64,000 nucleotides of DNA from Takakia lepidozioides (taxonomy: Eukaryota; Streptophyta; Takakiopsida; Takakiales; Takakiaceae), in assembly GCA_030704615.1 (NCBI GenBank), contig CM060732.1:67559053-67623052 (forward strand), in the 5' to 3' direction. Positions 50,107 through 60,450 of the stretch are shown here, one piece after another. How positions within the stretch are numbered: the stretch's first letter is position 1; every line of letters begins with the position of its first letter. Position numbers and translations under genes: made by a program. The notes beneath the pieces were generated by a model that was given only the letters and a program-made list of their open reading frames with translations, did not search any database and was not told where the DNA came from.

Positions 50107-53100
50107 GAGGATGAAAGAGGAATCAATAAGAAAGAGGCCTACCTCAAGGATACTTGTTGGTGAGCAAATGAGATCTCCTTTGTTTTGTAGGGGAGTTGCT
50201 GCACAAGGGTGTGGCAGGTCCAAGTCGAAAGCGCACATGGTTATTGGGTCCAGTTGCCCCACAGCTATTGCTTTTGCCCTCGAAGGTGGTAAATCTCTGG
50301 CCGGAACAGTCAAGAAAGATGGGACTTTTTCGACATTGTTGGTTCTATGTGAACACAATTAGAATTCTGAGGCCTCAATCATTCAAATAACATCTGGGAG
50401 GATACGGCCCAAGAAAATCTATACAGCCATCGAAACATTCCTCGAAACCTTCAGGGAGTGGGTTCAAAAAAGTGAGTGCCCGTTTGTTTGTATCGTAACT
50501 GCGAACATGGCCACATAAGTATGAGTTTCAATGGCTTATCTGATTTCAAAGATGAACTGCAATCAAGGTTCACTAGCTGGGCTGAAGCCTGGGTTACTGA
50601 GGACCAGTCGTACTGGAAAAGACCCACATGCACTTGTGCTGCTATTCACTTTGAGAGGAACCTTTCATCCACGACAAAATAAAACAGATTTACCTGTATT
50701 CAACTTTTCAGGTGGCATTTGACATGTTAGATTGACACTGGCCTGCTCCAGTCTAAAGAGAATCAGATATCAAAGATGCCTGTCATATGTTCACCCATCG
50801 TCTAGCTTGACCAAACATATGTTGTTTCCAGTAGCTGAAGTTTGGGGCTTTAGTTGGTACAACTCACACATGAGCATGAAGAAAGATGGACATGGCCTGC
50901 TTGAAACCAGCAGCATATCCCTCAGGGTAGGAAGCCTTCTTATCCCATCGTAAAATGCTCAACACCTGTCAATTACCATTTCCATGCTGTCACTTTTAAC
51001 CATGGTCTTGCCTACTTATCAAGCTCAAACCCGTCCACAGGAAGTCCAGCCTATGGTGTCAACCCATTAGCTTCAACGGGGACAACACTCTTTAGTAACC
51101 AACAACAAATCTCAAGGTGAGCTGTTTAGTATGAGGTGAATTCTGTGAGGGAAGTTCTCTCTGGTCAGAGGTGCCATACACACAAAGCGGTATCCAAAGT
51201 TTTGAGCTTACCCTGTCAAGTTTCCGATATTTCAAAACAAGGCCATGTGCTTTCTTGATTCCTATACCAGGGATTGAAGGTAAAAAGTCGCAACCTGCCA
51301 TTATACACATCCCTGCGATCACATATGTTTTAACTCTTATTAATTCTCAAGTATTGATGGTTAGAGGTTTGCAAGTCATCAAAGTACTATGAAGAGTCCT
51401 TTGGACTTTCACTCCTTTTGGATTTTGTGAGGATTAGTGTTTGTTGACTGTGAGCGACTGTGTAGCATGGCAGAGCACAATATAAGGGAAATATCATTTG
51501 CATTACTTCCAAGATAATAGGCAACGCTACAGGAGTCTTGTTATTTGAGGAATATGGAAAGAGGGCTACCCAGAAAGAGCTCATGTGTGAATCTTTGGAA
51601 TGACAGTTCACAGGTAGCAGCAGGTTTACTAAACAGTGCATCTCGCCTTATCTCCTCTCCATTGCCGTATTTATCCATCTTGAAGATCACCTACATTCAT
51701 TCCATCGAGATCATGTTAGTAAGATGGATCTCTGTCGTGTTACACTTCAATTTTGTAATGCAGGATCTTGTCAGACTTCCTGGCTCTGACAATGTTTGAA
51801 ATTCACCTCTGACCTATTTCTTTCCTCAAGCCCAGTAATCCAGTGGGGAAAAGGGAAACACATTTGCCCAACTTGCAGGCATGAGGAGAAGGATAATATC
51901 TATTGTCTGATTCAAGACGACGAGGATGGAAAATTGCAGCTATACAAGGATGTCACTGCACCTTCATTGCCAAGCTTGAGACAACCTTGGGATTTGGGGA
52001 GGCTTTTTCTGGAATGTCAGAACCAATGTTAATTACAAAAGCAGGTCCTGCTAGAGGATCAAGCCTTTTGACAATGGTAGGGGCCACCATTCTGCCATCC
52101 CTCCTTAACCCTTCTGCAGAGTTCTCTGGCTTTCTTTCCCTCTCAAATTCTTTCTCCCTTGCATCAGATGGGGACAATCACAATGGTCTAATTTGTCTTG
52201 CATGAACTGAACCCAGCCTCAAAGGGAGAAACAAAGTCAATGGTTCATGTAACAGCAAAGCCAGAATAATCCCCTTACAATGTGGAAATTACAGAAGACT
52301 CTAGCGCAAGGCAGAGCCTCCACCCCAAACTCTGCTGCTCAAAGTACTGTGTTTTGGCCCATGATTGCCAACACAAGTTCACATGGGATGCAAGTTGGTG
52401 ATTACCACAGGACAGCCATAGGCAAGAAGATCACTGTCTTCACTGATGACAGCAGACACACCTCCCATGAGGGGATCCAACTTAGCCAGCCATGCTAGTT
52501 GTGCATCTGCCTCGTATGGTGCTACTACAAACTCCACTCCTTCTGCTCTTAACACCTGGATACAAAGTAGTAGAATCCATCAGGAGAGGTCAGGTCAGTA
52601 CTCCAAATGGTTCCATTCTTTCAAGAATTTAAGCATATGTATGAGGAGTTTGCATCAGCTCTCTAAGATGCCTATCCATTGGTTTGATACATGCAGTTTC
52701 TCAGAGCTCTCCCCTCGTTGGTTCTGAGGCGAATAACAGATCGCATCGAAGTTAGATGCTATGGAAGCTGGCGCTAACAACTTCAGCTACAAAAATAGGC
52801 TACACTCCTAAAGTAGGACTGTGTTGGAATGTGCAGTTTAAAACAACTACATCAGAAGAAGGTTAAGATGTCACCTTAACAAGCTCATTGGCCATAGCTG
52901 GTGAGATATCAACCGCCCTCTGTATTTAACAAGACACAGTGGCTTCGTTAGCATCTTGCAATTAGGTACCATTACTCAAAGCTGAGATGAAATGTACCAG
53001 TTTGGCTAAACAAGACAGTGGCGTACCTGAAAGAGTTCATTAGAACCATCAATGTCACCTTGGGACAGCTTGAAGCGTGCTTGCTCAAGATTCATTTCTC

Positions 53101-54195
53101 GTCTCCTGCCAGTCCATCCAATCTTAGACAAGCTTACACGGTCGTTGATGCTTACAAAGGTACTGCCGATTTACCAATTTCAATCTGAAAAACTTGGCCC
53201 AGGCTTGGAAACTGTTGTTCTGATAAAGTGAGAATAAAAGGTAATCCAGTATATCAGCTCTCCCTACAAGGTATAGCCAGATCTCAAGCACAGGAGAGGT
53301 CCTACCTGCGGCGCTCATGTTCTGTGGAAGCTTTCATGGGAAGGTAGCCACCATCAAAGACGACAACAGGGATGACACCATTGAACCGCAGCAGATTGAC
53401 ACGGTGCATGGAATAGCTCACGTAGGGGGATACCATAGCTGACCCTGTTGCCTGCCATGAGCCTTTCTGCTCACAAATCTCCATGCTGCAAGCATATGCT
53501 GTACAAACCAGCAACATTTACAAAATGTTGTTGTAATAGTGAAGTGATGGAGTCTAATGACCTTGACAGTGAAATGGTAGCTCAATACAACAGAAATGAT
53601 TTCATGTGGAGCATCTCAGTCTCCAGCAAAGCTCCTTGAATTTCAGTCCATGCAAAATTGTTGGACTAAAATCAGCTACTACCCAAGGTCTACTGATTGT
53701 TTCATTCAAAGAGTGTCATGGTCACCAGCTCACGTACCTCCCTTGTGGAGCCATGAGTAAGCATCAATGCCCACCTGTCCCCAACAACCCAGGTGGATTA
53801 GTAACTAACCCTGAACCCCATATTCATAAACAGTGAAGGATGACCCCAGAACGTGACTGCAAAATTCTGAAATTCGGGACCTCATTATCATAAGAAGCAC
53901 ATGGACCGACTGATCCTTACTAGCGAGTCTCCTAAGATGATGCAGCTGCTCCAATTCTTTGTCATCACCCATAGCGTCCCCAACATGGATACTCCTGAGC
54001 TTTGGAGGCCTACATCAGTGTGCCCTACCAGAGTTGGAAGCACATGTGTTACTTTGTTCCAAGAAGGAAATGGGCAGAGAAATTCAGCCTGACAATGCCA
54101 AGTGGGTTCCCACTCACCCGCTTCCCTGAATACTTTTTCATGTGCACAGGCTCCGTGTAAGGCTTGAGAGCTGATAGTAGTCCCTTTATGCCCAT
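47801..54195 (-). CDS. EXO1: Exonuclease 1 (XPG/FEN family), 15 exons
   Basis: Exons: 54195-54118, 53774-53738, 53498-53306, 53105-53027, 52919-52875, 52555-52406, 51690-51570, 51312-51212, 50965-50868, 50737-50694, 50448-50392, 50294-50143, 49681-49588, 49146-48685, 48540-47801. All phases agree, giving 816 aa, close to other plant EXO1 proteins. The nuclease core has [18 protein letters not shown], then [10 protein letters not shown] (first metal Asp), [12 protein letters not shown] (second), [13 protein letters not shown] and [11 protein letters not shown] (acidic cluster of the XPG-I domain), [23 protein letters not shown] (helix-hairpin-helix, whose Asp completes the site; shown in part), and [10 protein letters not shown] with VGQLDPIT closing the core. 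The second half is a low-complexity tail, where the family binds mismatch-repair partners. It ends [19 protein letters not shown] and 11 more residues. Role: 5'-to-3' exonuclease and flap nuclease in mismatch repair, end resection and recombination. Exons 10-12 have short, less certain borders. A second copy of exons 2-3 lies near 44.5 kb. Confidence 0.92.
50071..50104. repeat. (GA)n microsatellite in an EXO1 intron
   Basis: About 34 bases of GA repeat lie some 40 bp downstream (on the minus strand) of the exon 12 donor. Confidence 0.9.
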
Positions 54196-55141
54196 ATCGG
54201 CACAACCAGATTCTTTTGTGTTCTGTTGAAAATAAATCCTGCATTATTTATCACCCACCCTTCACATAAATGTACAATCTAGAAAGAAGATGGTAGATTT
54301 CACAGTGACTAATCTACCCTGTCACTGCTTCGTAAGCATTATTCCCAATCAGCTACCACCTGCAGCGCAGTCACCTTTCACATGAACCTTATGGAACACA
54401 TGTGAAAAATACACAAGAGGGGTAGCTTCAGACTCCACCATTGGCATAATGACTGGCTAGAATTGGAACCAAAGACTCTCCCTTCCTCATACTGGGCGAG
54501 ATAGAGAGTTCATACCAGAGATCTGTTCTTGGACGATTGGGGTCATAAAAAGTGCAGCTGGCATGATTTCATACTGAGCGAGGTGCTGCTCCAGGCAAAT
54601 TTCATTTTTCGTAGCTGCCAGGTTACCAGCCTCAACAGTTGATCCCTTCAATCTAGAGACGGAGATGAACTCGGTGGCAGCCGAATCAGTGAAGGTTTAA
54701 ACGTACTGAATCTTATTACAAACACGTTCGCTTGCATGCACACTGTGTATGTCACTGAGAGATAAGATATGCACTTGAATCCCAACCAACACGACTGCAA
54801 AATGCAATACGAGATACACAAGAATGAGGGAAATTCAAAAGAATCTCGTTTGCGCGGGAAATTTTCCTGGTTTAGAACAACGTGTTTGTCTCTCATTGGG
54901 GGAGGAAAAAACGATTTTGGTTGTATTGTATGATGTTTAGATCTCCTCATGTTTTCGAGCCTTTGGATTGGAGATCGAAGATGGATACGTCCTTGAAGGT
55001 GAGCCTTCACAGAACAACACTTACTCTCTGATGAATGTGCACAGAGTACAGACGGCTTGCGGATGATGTCTGCAAACCGCATTTCCTCGAGAGAAGCCAT
55101 ACCAAGGCTTGTTGCAGCCGACGGGCGGGAGGCCACACATC
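54196..55141. other. EXO1 5' flank, no gene supported
   Basis: A 162-codon minus-strand frame (55136-54648) opens here but has no motif and becomes aromatic- and Cys-rich, unlike a protein domain. This stretch probably holds the EXO1 promoter and that of the small gene to the right. Confidence 0.4.
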
Positions 55142-55515
55142 ATGCAGCAGGCTAATGGTTCAGGCTTTGGAGTGGAATTGGGTCTCTGGCTTGGCAATGC
55201 TGAGCCCGAGATGCTTGCAAGAGATGGATATTTCATATCCCCTGCCTCCAGGGAAATTAAAGAAAGGTAAACCATGCCACTCTCTCCTTATTCTGTTGGG
55301 TCCCAAGGTTGTATGCAAATAGGCGACGCTGGCCCTTGATCCATAGCAGTGTAAATTACATCCGTCATATGGTCGAAGAACACAAAGTGCGAGGATGCAA
55401 GGCTGCTGAAGAACGTGAGCGTGTTTTGAGGAAAATAGTCCACCTGGTTTTCTCTCAGGATGGAATATATCACAAGCATAGCTTTCCCGCTTCGAAGTGG
55501 TGCAGGCTTTTGTAA
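55142..55515 (+). CDS. Possible small two-exon gene, 110 aa, unknown function
   Basis: Exon 55142-55266 ends at a gtaaac donor and exon 55308-55515 starts after cccaag; the phase is kept across a 41 bp gap. The product begins MQQANGSGFGVELGLWLGNA and continues PASREIKERLYANRRRWPL, a charged helix (EEHKVRGCKAAEERERVLRK) and a Ser/Lys-rich end. The composition looks like a folded basic protein, but I do not recognise it. The intron would be unusually short and the acceptor is weak. A competing 182-codon minus-strand frame (55708-55160) crosses the same DNA, so the strand is not settled. Confidence 0.35.
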
Positions 55516-56439
55516 CTCGGTCCTGAATGTATGTAGGGCTAGTTAACTCATGTGACTCACATTCTGGAGCAGTACAGAGCCACAATTGTTCTAGACAAAG
55601 GGTGAGGGATATCGCGATTGACCGTTTCCCAGTAGTCTCGGTGCATATCAATCCTTCCAGAGCCAACTGTGATGCTTCTACCACCGGAAATTCAGCCGGG
55701 AAAAACATATCGGTTGCGCACAGCCAGAAACTATCCGATTACAGGGAATTGAAGGCTGATTAAAGGGCGTCTAGAATCACAATTTCGATTCCTTCACTGC
55801 CACTTTGTTCTCCAACCTAGATCTGGACACACGTGGGTTGATTGGACTGTCAGTCCACACACGCTAAGAGAGAATGAAATGAAATGAAATGAGAGAGAGA
55901 GCAAATTATAACGGCCCTGGGAGTCCAGATGGCCATCGGACAACTTAAAATGGCAAGAGAAAAAAGTGGAGAAGAAAGAAACAAATGTATGTTATGTCTG
56001 CTTAAGGACAGAAGGCATATGGGACTGCAGTAGAGAGGTTCATGTCTTGGAGAGCTCATACCATCATCCCTCAGTAAGAAGTTAATGAGGATCTATCTTC
56101 TAGTGGTGTTTGATTGCAGGCCAAGCAGTAAGAAGAGAATGGCTTTGGCCGGAGTTTATGTCAGATCCTATGCAATGGTGGGACAACAGGTCTGACAAGG
56201 TGAGTTGATATTATTTGGTAATCAGATTATTTTAGGTTTCTAGGAAGTTGGCCATAAATCTTGTTGTCGGTGAAGCTGGTATGATTATGTTCTGTAGACT
56301 GACCATGGTTTCAATTGCTTTTGGTGAAGCCTAAGATTCTTGCTGGAGTGGTTTGTGTTGTTGAATGCTGGATTGTTGGTTGAAGTTGGAATATTAGAAG
56401 TTGTGATCTGTCGTCCGAAGTGACCCTTGTGATACTTTG
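55516..56439. other. Spacer, nothing supported
   Basis: Contains a short gaaatgaaatgaaatgaga run (about 55873-55892) and short frames only. Confidence 0.4.
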
Positions 56440-56650
56440 GTGGTTGTAGCCTGGTCTTTAGGAGGCCGTGGTTAAAAGCCATGGTCACTCAGCTGGACAC
56501 TCATAGCTTTCACATATAAACCTGAGAGCATCAGACTCACACATAAGGAGATCCTTTGAGAGTTTGTGGATCCGTCCCTGGTTGAAAGCAGAGGTAGTTG
56601 CCAGGATCCATACACTGTTCACACTACCTGGCACTTGCAGTCACGCAGCA
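56440..56650 (+). pseudogene. Degenerate copy of the PPR upstream exon
   Basis: It aligns with 57479-57670 and with the PPR1 exon at 8360-8179: ggtggttgtagcctg, ccatggtcactcagctg, agcatcagac, cctttgagagtttgtgg and gttgaaagcagaggtagttg. In the frame of the intact copies it meets stops directly after CACATA (TAA) and again soon after, so it cannot encode the exon peptide. It lies 1,038 bp upstream of the intact PPR2 copy, consistent with a local tandem duplication. Confidence 0.7.
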
Positions 56651-57496
56651 CCTGCCATGGCCATTTAAAAGTGTCGTTGTCAGTTGTTTTGGGCCTGGTG
56701 TTCACAACTGATACATCAATGGCAACGGCAAAACTCTACTGGCAGTATGGATAACCACATTTCAGGAATTCTCACACTCAACTGCAACTGTAACTGCTGG
56801 GGAAGGTCTGGCATAAAACTTCTGCCCAGCGGCACTTTTCTGCCTGTCATTGTGTAGTGTGAAGACTCTACCGAGGTCAGGCACAATGGAATGGTTGATG
56901 CCTCAGATTATGGCTCTAGCTGTGTTGGTGCTCACATTGGAACTCCATTGAAGACTTAAGATTCTCGTGCGATTACAGATTATGGTCAAATGAGAGTCTG
57001 CACAAAGGAGACCTTGGCTACCACGATCTCCTTGAGCAAGTATGTTTGTGAATTTCTTGTGTCAAGAAAGATCCAAGAGTAATTTTCAAAATTGTTCTGC
57101 AAAGCTATGATAGCCCAATGGAGACTAAGGCAATTGGAAGCTATTGAAAATCTGATGTTGTTGTTCTTGTACACAGGTCAAGCAATGAGTCTAGGACAGC
57201 TCTGGCAGGAGTTCTGCAAAGATCCTTCACACTGGTGGGACATCATGTCTGCTATGATGAGGCTATCTTTGTTTAGGATGTGAAATAGACCGGCAAAGAG
57301 GGCTTGTGACTGAAGCTGGAAATCAGTTTTCTGATCTGGATTTCATCTCTGGCTTCTGATGATTTGCCCTCCTTGGGGATTAGTAGCAAAAGCAAACCTT
57401 ACTGTTGCTGCCAGTACGTTTCATTGCTAGCAGGGCTTGCACCACGTTGTTTGCTGCTATTTAGAAGTTGGGGTGTGGGTGGTTGAAGCCTGATCT

Positions 57497-60263
57497 ATGC
57501 AAGCTGGGATTGAAGCTATGGTTGCGCAGCTGTCATCGTGGGTTTCACAGAAAAGTCCAAGATCACCAGACTTAAGCCATAATCCCACAAAGGACATCCT
57601 TTGGATGATGGAGAATTGGTCGTACCCTCCTTGTGTGAAAGCAGAGTTAGCTGCCCTGACACAAAATCAAGCACCATCTGGTGAAGGTTGCAGTGTGAAT
57701 GGACCTCCAGACCAAGAATATGATAGGTATTGTTTTGTTCAATGGTTGCAAATCAGAATTGTACATTTTGAGTTTGGTGACCCTGTTAAGTGTGGCAAGA
57801 ATCTTGTTGTCATGACAAACCTTTGTATGAGTATCGAGGAGCCTCGACATATTATATGTGAATTCGAGCATAAACAGCTGTAATTCTTAGTCATGCAGGA
57901 GGGCAGAGTTGAATCAGGCACAGCCCGCCGTTGGACATCAGACTGGGTGCAGAGGTAGCACCTGCACCCTCACCACTGCCTTTGAAAGAGGAGCACGAGG
58001 GGGAGTAGACAAGAACTTGTCCGACACTTGTTGGGATGTGAGGACACTATGTAGGGCAGGAAAACTGAAAGAGGCGCCACACATTTTGAATCAAGGAGGA
58101 ATTCGGGCCGACTCCAACACATATGCTTGTATCTTGCAGGTGTGCATCAATGCAAAAGACCTAGCAGTGGGAAAGCAGGTGCACGTGCATTTAGTCCAAA
58201 GCAGATTCAAGCCAAACATCTTTCTACTCAACACCCTTCTCAATATGTATGCTAAGTGTGGGAGCATGCTAGATGCACGTCAACTGTTTGACGAAATACC
58301 TGCACGAGATGTATCAACGTGGAATATATTGATATCAGGATATGCCAAGCATGGGTGTGGTAGGGAGGCTTTCAAGATCTATGAGCAAATGCAGTGGGAA
58401 GGTGTGACACCCAACGGGGTCACATTCATCTGCATTCTCAATGCATGTAGCAGCCTAGGAGCTCTGGAAAAGGGCAAAGAGGTCCATGCTGACATCATCA
58501 AATCTGGACTTGTGCCTGATATCATTCTGGAAACTGCCCTTGCTGACATGTATGCCAAATGCAGGAGCCTACTAGATGCACGTCAAGTATTTGACAATAT
58601 GGCCAAACGAAATGTGGTCTCATGGAATGCCATGATTGCAGGATATGCTCGGCATGGGTGTGGTGGGGAGGCGTTTGAGCTCTATGAGAAAATGCAACGG
58701 GACAGGGTCACTCCCAATAAGATTACATTCATTTGTGTTCTCAATGCATGTGCCATCCTAGGGGACCTCGATAAGGGAAAGGGTGTCCATGCTGACATTC
58801 TCTCAGCTGGAATTGCACCAAATATTGTGTTGGAGACTGCCCTTGCTAACATGTATGCCAAATGCGGAAGCATGAAGGATGCACATCAAGTGTTCAACTG
58901 TATGGCCAAACGAAACGTAGTCTCATGGAACACCATGATTTCTGGATATGCTCAGCATGGCTGTGGTAGAGAGGCTTTTGCAATCTTTGAGGAGATGCAA
59001 CAGGAAAGGGTGGAGCCCAACACAGTCACCTTCACTTCTGTTTTCAATGCGTGTGCCATCTTGGGAGCCCTGGAATTGGGCAAGGAGGTCCATGCTGACA
59101 CCATCAGAGCTGGAATTGTGCCAGATATCATTCTGGAGACTGCACTCGCTGACATGTATGCCAGATGTGGGAGCATGAAGGATGCATGTCAAGTTTTTGA
59201 CAGTATGGCTCAACGAAATGTGGTCTCATTTAATGCCATGATGGCTGGATATACTCAGCAGGGGTGTGGTAGGGAGGCTTTCAAGATATATGAGCAAATG
59301 CAACGGGAAGGGGTGACGCCCAACAGCGTTACATTCGTTTGTGCTCTCAATGCTTGTGCCAGCCTAAGAGACCTGGAAAAGGGCAAAGAGATCCATGCTG
59401 ACATCATGAAATCGGGGTTTGTGTCAAATCTTAGTGTGGGGATTACAGTTGTTAACATGTATGCCAAATGCGGTAGCATAAAGGATGCACGTCAGGTATT
59501 TGACAACATGGCTGAACGAGATGTGGTCTCATGGACTGCAATGATGGCAGGATATGCACAGCAAGGTTGTGATAGGGAGGCTTTTGAGATCTATGAGCAA
59601 ATGCAGCGGGAAGGGGTGACGCCCAATGGGATCACATTCATTTGTGTTCTCAATGTTTGTGCCAGCCTAGGAGCCCTGCAGAAGGGCAAAGAAGTCCATG
59701 CTGACATCATGAAAGTAGGGATTGCTTCAAATATTAACTTGGAGAATAGCATTGTCGACATGTATGCCAAATGCGGGAGCTTAGAGGATGCACGCCAAAT
59801 TTTCATGGAGATGTCTAAACGAGATATTGTCTCATGGAATGCCATGATCGCTGGATGTGCCCAGCATGGTTGTGGGAGGGAGGCACTACAATTACTTGAA
59901 CAAATGGAGCAGGAAGGCTTGAAGCCAACTGCAATCACCTTCATCTCTCTTCTCTCTGCATGTAGCCATGTGGGCCTAGTGGATGAAGGCCGTCACTACT
60001 TCGAATCCATGAGTCGTGATCATGGCCTCACCCATGACTTGGAGCATCTTGGCTGCATGGTGGACGTTCTCGGCCGTGCAGGGCGATTGGAAGAAGCAGA
60101 AGACTTCATTAATGGAATGCCAATCAAACCTCATGCTGGGCTATGGAGGGCCTTGCTTGGTGCCTGCAAAACTCATGGCAACTTGGAGGTAGCAGAACGT
60201 GTGGCGAAGAGCATTCTCAAGAGTGATCCACAGGAATCCACAGATTATGTGGCTCGATTATGA
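57497..60263 (+). CDS. PLS-class PPR protein truncated before the DYW domain (PPR2)
   Basis: Exon 57497-57726 and exon 57953-60263 join in phase (AG|A) to give 846 aa. The ATG at 57497 opens the frame that contains the shared upstream exon (KSPRSPDLSHNPTK...); a second ATG at 57518 is also possible. The main exon holds about seven near-identical P-L-S units of roughly 101 residues, with FKIYEQMQREGVTPN, VTFICVLNACASLGAL, GKEVHADI, MYAKCGS, DARQVFDNM and VSWNAMIAGYAQ. The end region reads MVDVLGRAGRLEEAEDFING and LLGACKTHGNLEVAERVAKS, matching the start of the E domain, then stops at YVARL. PPR1 continues here through E+ and DYW. The family binds organelle RNA sequence-specifically; without its own DYW, editing would need a partner supplying the deaminase. 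Organelle targeting is not evident by eye. Confidence 0.88.
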
Positions 60264-60450
60264 CAACAATGGCTGGCAGGAACGTGTGGCTGGCAGGTGC
60301 ACAGTAGTAGTAAGGTGACACGATGACAGGAGGATGGGTACTTTTCTGACACTTAATTTGTGGTGCATGATTTTGAGGGAGAGCAGAAGGAATACTTTCT
60401 TTGCCACCACGGGGAAGCTAATGTGACAGTCAACACTGCACTTTAAGAGT
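60264..60450 (+). pseudogene. Decayed E+/DYW remnant downstream of PPR2
   Basis: After the PPR2 stop a plus-strand frame reads DGYFSDT, stop, FVVHDFEGEQKEYFLCHHGE. PPR1 has AGYVPDTRFVLHDVEEEQKE and FSLCHHSE at the same point. About 60 residues of the intervening E+ region are missing. The CxxC cysteines and the terminal DYW are not found. The remnant shows that PPR2 descends from a DYW-bearing protein. Confidence 0.8.

Noticed and set aside
57909-57950. PPR2 start at 57909
   Set aside because: The codon there is TTG, not ATG, and the acceptor shared with PPR1 lies downstream at 57951-57952.
58682-59944. Minus-strand frames with similar MLPHLAYM wording
   Set aside because: Antisense shadows of the PPR2 repeats, for the same reason.
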